DNA of 64,000 bases, taken from the NCBI RefSeq assembly GCF_002873335.1, contig NZ_MCUW01000089.1:197820-261819 (forward strand), given 5' to 3'. Below the pieces are notes generated by a model that ran no database searches, was not told the DNA's origin, and saw only the letters and a program-made list of their open reading frames with translations. The stretch's first letter is position 1, and each line of letters starts with the position of its first letter. The translations under genes were made by a program, and so were the position numbers. Positions 18,425-26,647 of the stretch are shown piece after piece. The DNA is from Vibrio sp. 10N.286.49.B1 (GTDB lineage: Bacteria; Pseudomonadota; Gammaproteobacteria; Enterobacterales; Vibrionaceae).

Positions 18425-18898
18425 ATGAGTGACGTTCATCGTATCCAGTGGCCAGACTACTTTCACCCTAAGAATGCACAAATCCATGTCCAAAATGACA
18501 TTATTATCCCAGCAGAATGCGGGAAAATATGGCAGTGCATTGTTCGTGCTCCCTGTTGGCCACACTGGCCTCATCGACGTACAGCGATCCAAATCATTAG
18601 AGGAAATAGCCAAGAGCTGCAAAAAGGAACCGTCTTCAACTGGATAACAAAAACTAAGCAGTTCAATTGTACGGTGGTTGAATACACCCCATTCGAACGA
18701 ATTGCATGGCGCGGAAAAACAGGGGATGTCGACATGTATCATGCATGGCTTCTCAGCCCTTGCAGCAAAGGTTGTCGAGTGCTCACCGAATCAACACAGC
18801 GTGGTGGCATGACCTGGCTGACCAAACGCTTTGTGTCAAAACAAGTGAATGCATACCACCAACATTGGTTAGAGACACTCAATAAGCAACTTAACTAA
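18425..18898 (+). CDS. SRPBCC-superfamily (polyketide cyclase-like) protein
   Basis: Soluble protein of 157 residues with a START/Bet v 1-like pattern: an early strand (IHVQNDIIIPAECGKIWQCI), a helix, then alternating strands including FNWITKTKQFNCTVVEYTPFERIAWRG and a long C-terminal helix. Proteins of this fold bind hydrophobic ligands. GAGAAG lies just ahead of the ATG. It follows the sensor kinase by 62 bp in the same direction and may belong to the same unit. The ligand and role are unknown. The first 40 residues are unusually rich in His and Trp. Confidence 0.7.
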   Translation: MSDVHRIQWPDYFHPKNAQIHVQNDIIIPAECGKIWQCIVRAPCWPHWPHRRTAIQIIRGNSQELQKGTVFNWITKTKQFNCTVVEYTPFERIAWRGKTGDVDMYHAWLLSPCSKGCRVLTESTQRGGMTWLTKRFVSKQVNAYHQHWLETLNKQLN

Positions 18899-18933
18899 AG
18901 CCTGCCAATGACCATGTCATAAACCACGGCGAT

Positions 18934-19539
18934 CTACTGTTGATACTTACCATAAATATAAGAAAGCTCCGCAACCGTCTTGGCCGACAGTTTTTTCAAC
19001 AAACTTGAGCGATGGACTTCAACTGTACGCATGGCAATGCATAGTTCGTCAGCAATACGTTGATTGCGTTTGCCCTCAATGATCAAACGCAGAATGTCTC
19101 GCTCTCTGGCCGTCAAGGTATCGAATGCCGCGCGTGCTGATTGTGACTCCATTGCACACGAAGAATGAAGCAAACCATCTCGAATCGCTTGTGCCAACTC
19201 GCTTCCTTTGACTGGTTTTTGGAAAAAATTCACCGCGCCAGCTTGCAACGCATCGACCGCCATTGGTACATCACCATGGCCGGTAAGAAAAATCACCGCT
19301 AAAGGACTTTTCGCATCATTTAAACATTGATGAACTTGCTGCCCTCGTAGTCTCGGCATTCGACTATCTAATACCACGCAGCCAGGTTCTGTAATATCGA
19401 CCGAGTCCAGAAATTGTTGTCCATCGCTAAATGTCGCCACCTTAAAGCCATATTCTTCCAACATAAACTCTAATGAATCACACACTGACTCATCGTCATC
19501 GACGACGTAAACAGGGAGTAACATATCGACTTCTGTCAT
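18934..19539 (-). CDS. ttrR: tetrathionate-responsive response regulator
   Basis: LuxR/FixJ-type regulator of about 201 residues. The receiver has DDDESVCDSLEFM, the phosphoacceptor Asp in VVLDSRMPRL, and FQKPVKGSEL. The C-terminal helix-turn-helix is LTARERDILRLIIEGKRNQRIADEL...RTVEVHRSSLLKKL. I chose ATG 19539, with AAAGGA ahead, over the GTG at 19554 that overlaps ttrS. In Salmonella TtrR with TtrS activates ttrBCA in response to tetrathionate. Its position, divergent from ttrBCA, supports the same role. Confidence 0.92.
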   Translation of the reverse strand: MTEVDMLLPVYVVDDDESVCDSLEFMLEEYGFKVATFSDGQQFLDSVDITEPGCVVLDSRMPRLRGQQVHQCLNDAKSPLAVIFLTGHGDVPMAVDALQAGAVNFFQKPVKGSELAQAIRDGLLHSSCAMESQSARAAFDTLTARERDILRLIIEGKRNQRIADELCIAMRTVEVHRSSLLKKLSAKTVAELSYIYGKYQQ

Positions 19540-19553
19540 TGGTATTCCTTTCA

Positions 19554-21395
19554 CTATTTTGTTGGCTGTTCATAAGGGAAAAACATCTCAACGACGCAGC
19601 CATGCGGTTGCAATGAAGAAATGGAAAACTCACCGTTATGCATCTCAATCACGTCACTGCAAATGGCTAATCCGAGCCCCAACCCGCCTTCTTTCGTGCT
19701 AACAAAGGCGCTCGTCGGATCATCATGAATCAAACCGGTTCCATTGTCACAGATACGAATACTCACCCCACGGAACGTATACTCAGTATGCACGTCAATC
19801 TTGGCGTGAAAGTGATCGCCGCTTTGTTCTTGATAAGACACGCACGCATCAAGTGCATTACTAATGACATTCACCAGCACCTGTTGTAGCCCTACCATAT
19901 CCGCCACAATATTTTGGGGTTCCCCTTCATAAGTATGATGAAGGTTAACGCTCGACTTTTGCACCCGAAAGTTCAGCAACTCAATCGTGTCTTCTATGAT
20001 GCCCTGTACATCGCAATCTTGTTTGTCGACGCTGCGTTTTTTAATTAACGTGCGCAGGCGACTAACAATCGCATCAATTCTCTCCACCTGCCCCTGTATT
20101 TTTTCAAATATCGGTCCAATGTCTTCCACTGGCCGCTGTTTCGCTACTCGTAATAACCCTCCCTCACTGTAATTACGAATGGCAGCAAGCGGTTGATTAA
20201 TCTCATGCGCGACGCTGCTGCCCATCTCACCAACAATGGCAACCCGTTGTGAGTGTTCCAGCATCTCACTTTTTTCTTTCAGTCGATGAACGGTAAGCTC
20301 CAGTGCTTTTTTACTGTTACTGAATCGATACTCTAGCCAAAAATGATAGCCATTAAGAACGACAATAAAAATGAATAACACCCATGCCCATTCTTGATGA
20401 AACCGCAGCCAACGAAATGCTTCTTTCCACCAAGGTTGCTGTAAGGGATGAAGATCTAATGCTTGATAAAGTTTGTCGATAGACAATAAGCTCACCGGTG
20501 GGGTCCAGCCAGATACACCAGCGGATACCGCAGCAGGGGCATCGGAAGGCATATCCAATAAGACTTGCGCTATTTTTTTCGCCAACGCCGCCGAACCACG
20601 CTCGGTTTTGGCCATCGACCAGTTGGGGTAAAGCGGTGTCGACACCTGACAATTAAAATGCTCGTTGGGTTGAGCGTTAACCACTCGAAACCTTCCAACA
20701 TCGAGCAACCCTTCTTTGACCATCGTTTCAAGAAGGCAGGCAGGAACAACGGCTGCCTCAACATTGCTATCACGAAGCTGATAGAGGTTGGCATCAATGG
20801 GAAAGCCCAAATAGCGCACATCGGCAAAAAAGTCATTGGGGTTTATGCCTTGCTGAACCAGTTCGTAGCGCAGTGTAAGGTACCCTCCAAATGCCTTGTC
20901 AGATACCGCGGCCAATGGCAAGCCTTGTACATCTTGTAACGTCTCATAAGATGAATCCGCGCGTACAACCAATGCAGAACCAATACCGTCGTTCGTTTTA
21001 TTGGGCGCTCGGTTGGTCACTGTCGCTATCCATGATAACTCGTACTGACGACCTAGCCGAACGGCTTGACCTGGGTTGGTCAACACAAAATCGATGCTCT
21101 GCTCTTGCACCGCTTTCGTCATGCCATCGAGATCCAATGGCTTGAAAACAAAATGGGCTTCTGGAATCTTCTGATTCAGCCAATCAATCGTCGGCTGCCA
21201 ACGTTGGGTGGCATAAAGATGACCACGAATCGCAAGCACACTCACCATGACTTCGGGCTTCTCTCTTTGAGGGTGAGTGAATTGAACGTCGGCGGCGCCG
21301 TCGCGGCTGGAAGCTTGCGTCGCGTTAGCCTGACCAAACCACCCGGCCATTATCACCGCGACAAAAACGCACACAAAGCCCTGCCGATTTATCAT
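19554..21395 (-). CDS. ttrS: tetrathionate sensor histidine kinase
   Basis: Sensor kinase of about 613 residues. A signal peptide at residues 1-26 is followed by a PhnD-like periplasmic binding domain (about 35-310, including VLAIRGHLYATQRWQPTIDWL). A membrane segment, WAWVLFIFIVVLNGYHFWL, leads to the dimerisation domain with VAHEINQPLAAIRNYSEG and the ATPase domain with NVISNALDAC and GGLGLGLAICSDV. This matches TtrS of Salmonella and Vibrio. I chose the ATG at 21395 because the signal peptide begins there; the frame extends to 21512. It is cotranscribed with ttrR. Confidence 0.92.
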   Translation of the reverse strand: MINRQGFVCVFVAVIMAGWFGQANATQASSRDGAADVQFTHPQREKPEVMVSVLAIRGHLYATQRWQPTIDWLNQKIPEAHFVFKPLDLDGMTKAVQEQSIDFVLTNPGQAVRLGRQYELSWIATVTNRAPNKTNDGIGSALVVRADSSYETLQDVQGLPLAAVSDKAFGGYLTLRYELVQQGINPNDFFADVRYLGFPIDANLYQLRDSNVEAAVVPACLLETMVKEGLLDVGRFRVVNAQPNEHFNCQVSTPLYPNWSMAKTERGSAALAKKIAQVLLDMPSDAPAAVSAGVSGWTPPVSLLSIDKLYQALDLHPLQQPWWKEAFRWLRFHQEWAWVLFIFIVVLNGYHFWLEYRFSNSKKALELTVHRLKEKSEMLEHSQRVAIVGEMGSSVAHEINQPLAAIRNYSEGGLLRVAKQRPVEDIGPIFEKIQGQVERIDAIVSRLRTLIKKRSVDKQDCDVQGIIEDTIELLNFRVQKSSVNLHHTYEGEPQNIVADMVGLQQVLVNVISNALDACVSYQEQSGDHFHAKIDVHTEYTFRGVSIRICDNGTGLIHDDPTSAFVSTKEGGLGLGLAICSDVIEMHNGEFSISSLQPHGCVVEMFFPYEQPTK

Positions 21396-21459
21396 GCTAA
21401 AGCCACTCTGAAATAAAAAATTCGACCACAGAATAACAGCCTCCCCTAGCGAACCGTAT

Positions 21460-21473
21460 TTGTTTTGGATCAA
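21460..21473. promoter_or_regulatory. FNR-like site in the ttr divergent promoter
   Basis: TTGTTTTGGATCAA agrees with the FNR consensus TTGAT-N4-ATCAA at 9 of 10 defined bases. It lies about 94 bp upstream of ttrB and 65 bp upstream of ttrS. Tetrathionate respiration is an anaerobic pathway and Salmonella ttrBCA needs FNR, so the site is functionally sensible. Confidence 0.65.
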
Positions 21474-21487
21474 GTTTGATTCGAGTA

Positions 21488-21501
21488 TGTGGAAATCCAC
21501 A
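21488..21501. promoter_or_regulatory. inverted repeat, candidate TtrR site
   Basis: TGTGGAAATCCACA has 6-bp inverted arms (TGTGGA/TCCACA) around two bases. It lies 15 bp after the FNR-like site and about 66 bp ahead of ttrB, the usual place for an activator site next to a promoter. TtrR is the encoded activator, so it is the obvious candidate; no binding data are visible here. Confidence 0.5.
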
Positions 21502-21566
21502 ATATCACGCAAGATCCACTTTTATCACAATAGAAACAAGCCCCCATTAATCTTAGCAGGTAAGTT

Positions 21567-22352
21567 ATGGACTCTTCTAAACGACGCTTTCTCAGCGCCG
21601 TCACCGCAGGCGCTGCACTCATCCCGGTCGCAGGGATTAACACCGCTACGGCGGGCACCGTGATTCGCAATAACAATGAACCAGATCGAAAGGGACAGGT
21701 AGGTAAACGCTACGCGATGGTCGTCGACCTTAGAAAATGTGTCGGCTGTCAGGCATGCACGGTCGGGTGCAGTATCGAAAACCAAGCCCCTATCGGCCAG
21801 TTTCGCACCACGGTTAAGCAGTATGAAGTCACGCTAGACGACGGATCCAAACGCTCTAAAGAAGTCAAATCGTTCATGCTACCTAGGCTGTGTAACCATT
21901 GCGAGAACCCGCCATGTGTGGCCGTTTGCCCCGTTCAAGCCACATTCCAGCGCGAAGATGGCATCGTCATGGTAGACAATAGCCGCTGTGTCGCCTGTGC
22001 CTATTGCGTCCAAGCTTGCCCTTATGACGCTCGCTTCATCAATGAAGAGACACTCACCGCCGATAAATGCACCTTTTGTGCCCATCGCCTTGAGCAAGGC
22101 TTGCTTCCTGCTTGCGTCGAAACCTGTGTCGGTGGCGCTCGTGTGATCGGTGACATCAATGACCCGTCCAGTGAAATTCGCCGCTTACTGACCGAACATC
22201 AAGACGATATTAAGGTCCTCAAACCGGAAGAAAACACCAAGCCTCATGTGTTTTATATCGGCATGAATGAGCGCTTCACAAGCCACGTGCAAGGTCAGCC
22301 TGCTATTTATGACCCACAAGACAGCAGCCACAACAAAGGAGAAAAGGTATGA
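21567..22352 (+). CDS. ttrB: tetrathionate reductase iron-sulfur subunit
   Basis: Periplasmic electron-transfer subunit of 261 residues. A Tat-like N-terminus (SSKRRFLSAVTAGAA) precedes four [4Fe-4S] motifs: CVGCQACTVGC, CNHCENPPCVAVCP, CVACAYCVQACP and CTFCAHRL...CVETC. This is the DMSO reductase-family B-subunit layout. It carries electrons from TtrC to TtrA. It is the first gene of ttrBCA and overlaps ttrC by four bases. Confidence 0.95.
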   Translation: MDSSKRRFLSAVTAGAALIPVAGINTATAGTVIRNNNEPDRKGQVGKRYAMVVDLRKCVGCQACTVGCSIENQAPIGQFRTTVKQYEVTLDDGSKRSKEVKSFMLPRLCNHCENPPCVAVCPVQATFQREDGIVMVDNSRCVACAYCVQACPYDARFINEETLTADKCTFCAHRLEQGLLPACVETCVGGARVIGDINDPSSEIRRLLTEHQDDIKVLKPEENTKPHVFYIGMNERFTSHVQGQPAIYDPQDSSHNKGEKV

Positions 22353-23452
22353 ATATCACCGAAATCCTAGTCCCCGCTCAAGCGTCTGCTTGGCTTCCGT
22401 GGGCAGTACAATACTTTTTCTACATCGGTTCGGCTTATGCTGCCGCGATTCTGTTTTTGATCGCCCTAGTTTTTCACGGTCAAACCACCCATCGCCTGCG
22501 TGCCGCTCTCGTACTGACATTAGCGATTGGCGCGATTGTCGGTCCACTAGCATTAACCGGTGACTTACACCAACCTGGCCGAGCATGGCATTTCTATACC
22601 CACTTAACCCCTTGGTCGTGGATGTCACTCGGTTCAATTTTTCTGCCTGTTTTTTCCGGACTCGCGGTTGGGACAGCATGGCTGTACCTACGTAACGACC
22701 TGATGCGATTGAAACATAACGACAATGCTATTTTGAGACGTTTCGCGGTGCTATCGCTTGGTCATTGGCCAACCTCTCGACGTCTCATGCTCAGTGTCGC
22801 CGTATTGACCGTGGTTTCTGGCTTATCTATCGCACTCTACACGGGGGCTGAGATTGCCGTGGTTCAAGCTCGTTCACTTTGGCATCAACCGGCTTCGCCA
22901 TTACTTTGGTTTACCACCGCTTTTCTCGGCGCGATTGGTTTTTCATTAATTCTTTGGTTGTTATTCACTGGCAGAGAACAACGTCACGCACTCTCTGCAC
23001 CAGATATTCATTTGCTTAAACGCTCAACAACGATCAGCGCAATCCTGGCGTTCATTCTCGTCCCTATTTGGGCGTCAAATAACGCCTCATTTTCGCTATT
23101 TGAAAATCATAGTTGGGTGGTGAATTTGGCCATCGTCAGTGTTTCTTTGCTTGTTTGCGTACTCGCTTCACGCCTCATTCTCAAGGACCAATATCAACCG
23201 CTGGGATTAGCGATTTTGGCACTGATCACCTTGGCGACATGCTGGGTCACTCGTTGGGTCACCATGATGGATGTACAAACTATTGCCAAATTTGATGTTG
23301 GCCCATACCCCTATATTCTTCCGGCCGGAAGCAGCGGACTATTAGGCATTGTTGGCATGTTTGGGCTTTGGGTTGCGTTAGCAATGCTCGCGTCTGAACT
23401 CGTCGACTCAACGGAAGACACACCGGTCAGCACTACGCTTACCCACCACTAA
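22349..23452 (+). CDS. ttrC: tetrathionate reductase membrane subunit, NrfD-like
   Basis: Integral membrane quinol-oxidising subunit of 367 residues with nine or so hydrophobic segments, NrfD/PsrC family. LALTGDLHQPGRAWHFYTHLTPWSWMSLGS is the conserved family segment (read here as LTGDLHQPGRAWHF). It passes electrons from menaquinol to TtrB. The ATGA overlap with ttrB and an 18-bp gap to ttrA show a single operon. Confidence 0.93.
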   Translation: MNITEILVPAQASAWLPWAVQYFFYIGSAYAAAILFLIALVFHGQTTHRLRAALVLTLAIGAIVGPLALTGDLHQPGRAWHFYTHLTPWSWMSLGSIFLPVFSGLAVGTAWLYLRNDLMRLKHNDNAILRRFAVLSLGHWPTSRRLMLSVAVLTVVSGLSIALYTGAEIAVVQARSLWHQPASPLLWFTTAFLGAIGFSLILWLLFTGREQRHALSAPDIHLLKRSTTISAILAFILVPIWASNNASFSLFENHSWVVNLAIVSVSLLVCVLASRLILKDQYQPLGLAILALITLATCWVTRWVTMMDVQTIAKFDVGPYPYILPAGSSGLLGIVGMFGLWVALAMLASELVDSTEDTPVSTTLTHH

Positions 23453-23469
23453 TTTAAGAGGGTTTCACA

Positions 23470-26400
23470 ATGGATAATAAACGTCGTCAATTTTTGAAAT
23501 CAGGTATCGCGGTGGGTGGTCTAGGCGCATTTGCGGCGGGTTATGCGACTACAACTAAACACATGGTTGAAGGGGTAATTGAGGGGACAGCTGGGCAGAA
23601 AACTCGAGATATCCACCACGGTAATTCACTTGAGCCTGAGTACAGCGTAAATTCAAATGGTAATCTGATCCCCAACCCAAACCAGCGGGTTGCACCGTCG
23701 ATGTGTTTTGGATGTTGGACACTATGTGGCCTTCGTGTTCGTATTGATAACCGAAATGACGAGATATTACGCATCAGTGGTAACCCTTATCACCCGCTTT
23801 CACATCAAAACCATATACCGTTTGAAACGCCAGTAAAAGATGCCTATCTAGGCTTGGCTGGAGAGTCAGGGTTAGAGGGACGCTCAACGGCGTGTGCCCG
23901 AGGTAATGGCATGATGGAAATCCGCAATAGCCCTTATCGAATCACGCAACCGCTTAAACGAGTGGGCAAACGCGGCGAAGGGAAATGGCAACCCATCAGT
24001 TACGAGCAACTCATTGACGAAGTCGTTGAAGGTGGTGATTTATTTGGCGAGGGACACGTAGATGGTTTGGCCGCGATTCGTGATTTAGACACACCCGTTG
24101 ACCCTCTTAACCCTGAATATGGCCCCAAAGCCAACCAATTACTGATGACCAATGCAGGTAATGAAGGACGTGATGACATACTAAAACGCTTTGCTTTCAA
24201 TAGTTTTGGTACACGGAACTTTGGACATCATGGTTCATACTGCGGCTATGCATTCCGAGCTGGCAGTGGCGCGTTCATGAACGATCTCGACAAATTTTCT
24301 CATCTAAAACCTGACTTCGACAACGCTGAGTATGTGATATTTATTGGCATGTCACCGGCACAAGCGGGTAACCCGTTTAAGCGCCAAGCCCGTCAGCTTG
24401 CAAAAGCACGCACAGAAGGCAAACTTGAATACACCATCATCACGCCAAGCTTACCGGCAGGCTCATCCAGCTTAGCGGCGGGCGACAACAATAACTGGAT
24501 TCCCATCAAACCCGCCAGTGACTCTGCGCTTGTGCTGGGGATGATTCGCTGGATTATTGACAACGAACGCTATAACGCGACATTCCTAGCCCAGCCAGGC
24601 GTAAGTGCAATGAAGAAGGCCGGTACGGCGCATTGGTGTAATGCCACTCACCTGGTGATTAGTGATCCTCACCACCCTCGCCAAGGCAGTTTTTTACGCG
24701 CCTCTGATATGAATCTGCCTTTTGAGGGAGAGGCGCAATCCGATACGGATCCCTACGTGATTGTCGATGCGCAAAGCAACACGCTAGGCATCAATACGCA
24801 AGCCAACGAAGCAACGCTCTTTGTCGATCGCGATATTGAACTTGCAGGTGAAGTGGTACGGGTCAAATCATCGCTACAAAGATTGAAAGAGGAAGCATTT
24901 AAACACGACCTCACGTTCTACAGCCAACAATGTGGCATTGCTGAAACCGAGATCAGCGCTCTCGCTAAGCGATTCACCAGCTACGGTACAAAGGCTGTGG
25001 TTGATACCCACGGTGGCAATATGCACACCAATGGTTTCTACAATGCCTTCACAATTGTCATGCTCAATGCCTTGGTTGGGAACATTAATCGTAAGGGCGG
25101 CGCCATGGCGAAAGCGGGTGGCTACCCAACATCCGGTAAAGGCCCGCGTTATGATTTCACCCAGTTCGCGGGCAAAACCGCACCTAAAGGTGTGTTTCTT
25201 TCACGCAGCAAGTTTCCTTACCAAAAAAGCAGCGAATACAAACGACGTGTGGCGGCGGGTCAGTCGCCTTACCCTACTCGTGCGCCTTGGTATCCGATAT
25301 CAGCGCCATTGTTAACCGAGCATTTGTCTGCCGCTATTGATGGCTATCCGTATCGAGCTAAAGCATGGATCAACCACATGGCTAATCCGATTTATGGTGT
25401 ACCCGGCTTGAAAACCCTGCTGGAAGACAAACTCAAGGATCCTAAAGAGTTGGGGCTGATCATCTCGATCGACGCGTTCATCAATGAAACCACCGCACTG
25501 TCTGATTACATTGTGCCTGACACCGTGACCTATGAAAGCTGGGGGATGGCTACGCCTTGGCACGATGTGCCGGTAAAAACCGTCACAGCTCGCTGGCCTG
25601 TCGTGGAGCCACGCACAGAGAAAACCGCAGATGGCCGAGCGATTTGCCTAGAAGATTTTCTCATTGATGTCGCTAAAAAAATGAAGTTAGGCGGTTTTGG
25701 TGACAAGGCGATTCCTGATGCTAACGGACAGTGGCATAGCATCCATACTGCGGAAGATTTTTATCTTCGCTCTGCCGCCAACCTCGCATTTGTAAAAGGT
25801 GGCGTTCCAGACGTATCTGCCGAAGATATTGTTTGGTCAGGGTTAGAAAGACTCATGCCTGCCATGCAGAAAACCCTTACGCCCGATGAACTCAAGCGTG
25901 TGGCGTTTATCTTTGCTCGTGGCGGTCGTTTTGAGGATGCATCGCAAACCTATCAAGGTGAGCTGATGAAGTATAAGTGGACGAAACCACTGGCCATCTG
26001 GAATGAAAAACTGGGCACCTCCAGAAACACCATGACGGGTGAATTTTACAGTGGATGTCCGACGTGGCACCCGCAAAAACTGAGCGACGGTACGCCACTT
26101 GAAGAGCAATACCCTAGCAGTGAATGGCCGTTCAGCCTCACCAACTTTAAGTCAAACATTCATAGCGCGGTATCGAATTTATCACCTCGTTTGAATTCGA
26201 TTAAAGGGGTGAACCCGGTTTACATCCACCCGTCAGATGCAGAAAAGGCCGGCATACAAACGGGTGACCGCTTTGTTGTAGAAACACCTGACGCCAGCAC
26301 TGAAGCTTTAGCTATGGTAGTGGATGGGATTCGACCAGGCACACTCGGGTTTGAGCACGGCTTTGGTCACACTGAGCTTGGAGAGCGCGCGCACTGGATT

Positions 26401-26562
26401 GGCGATCAACAGCAACCGGTTAAAGCTATGAGAGGCGATGGCGTAAATATCAATGACATTGGCCTGGTCGACCCGACGCGGCAAGGTAAAGGGGTAATGC
26501 TGGATTGGGTGGTGGGTGCCGCGGCTCGGCAGTCTCTACCTGCTAAAATTCGTAAAGCCTAG
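23470..26562 (+). CDS. ttrA: tetrathionate reductase catalytic molybdopterin subunit
   Basis: Periplasmic catalytic subunit of 1030 residues that reduces tetrathionate to thiosulfate. A Tat signal (KRRQFLKSGIAVGGLGAFAAG) is followed by an N-terminal [4Fe-4S] cluster motif beginning CFGCWTLCGLRVR. Molybdopterin oxidoreductase segments follow: NAGNEGRDDI, GHHGSYCGYAF (the Cys is the likely Mo ligand), DTHGGNMHTNG and ALVGNINRKGGAM. A C-terminal dinucleotide-binding domain begins near NPVYIHPSDAEKAGI. Length and order fit TtrA. Confidence 0.95.
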   Translation: MDNKRRQFLKSGIAVGGLGAFAAGYATTTKHMVEGVIEGTAGQKTRDIHHGNSLEPEYSVNSNGNLIPNPNQRVAPSMCFGCWTLCGLRVRIDNRNDEILRISGNPYHPLSHQNHIPFETPVKDAYLGLAGESGLEGRSTACARGNGMMEIRNSPYRITQPLKRVGKRGEGKWQPISYEQLIDEVVEGGDLFGEGHVDGLAAIRDLDTPVDPLNPEYGPKANQLLMTNAGNEGRDDILKRFAFNSFGTRNFGHHGSYCGYAFRAGSGAFMNDLDKFSHLKPDFDNAEYVIFIGMSPAQAGNPFKRQARQLAKARTEGKLEYTIITPSLPAGSSSLAAGDNNNWIPIKPASDSALVLGMIRWIIDNERYNATFLAQPGVSAMKKAGTAHWCNATHLVISDPHHPRQGSFLRASDMNLPFEGEAQSDTDPYVIVDAQSNTLGINTQANEATLFVDRDIELAGEVVRVKSSLQRLKEEAFKHDLTFYSQQCGIAETEISALAKRFTSYGTKAVVDTHGGNMHTNGFYNAFTIVMLNALVGNINRKGGAMAKAGGYPTSGKGPRYDFTQFAGKTAPKGVFLSRSKFPYQKSSEYKRRVAAGQSPYPTRAPWYPISAPLLTEHLSAAIDGYPYRAKAWINHMANPIYGVPGLKTLLEDKLKDPKELGLIISIDAFINETTALSDYIVPDTVTYESWGMATPWHDVPVKTVTARWPVVEPRTEKTADGRAICLEDFLIDVAKKMKLGGFGDKAIPDANGQWHSIHTAEDFYLRSAANLAFVKGGVPDVSAEDIVWSGLERLMPAMQKTLTPDELKRVAFIFARGGRFEDASQTYQGELMKYKWTKPLAIWNEKLGTSRNTMTGEFYSGCPTWHPQKLSDGTPLEEQYPSSEWPFSLTNFKSNIHSAVSNLSPRLNSIKGVNPVYIHPSDAEKAGIQTGDRFVVETPDASTEALAMVVDGIRPGTLGFEHGFGHTELGERAHWIGDQQQPVKAMRGDGVNINDIGLVDPTRQGKGVMLDWVVGAAARQSLPAKIRKA

Positions 26563-26602
26563 TCAGCTTGAGTAGCTAAAAGGGTACACGAGTCGTAATA
26601 AC

Positions 26603-26633
26603 GTCGCCTTGTGGGTGCTTCCCACAAGACGAC
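26603..26633. terminator. bidirectional terminator between ttrA and GDPD gene
   Basis: CTTGTGGG (26608-26615) and CCCACAAG (26621-26628) form a perfect stem with a 5-base loop, extended by GTCG/CGAC with one mismatch. The hairpin lies in the 85-bp gap between two convergent genes. Confidence 0.7.
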
Positions 26634-26647
26634 GGGTCTTGCTTACT

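Noticed and set aside
24932..25315. A 127-codon frame inside ttrA
   Set aside because: It lies entirely within the clearly coding ttrA frame, and its composition is that of a shifted-frame shadow.
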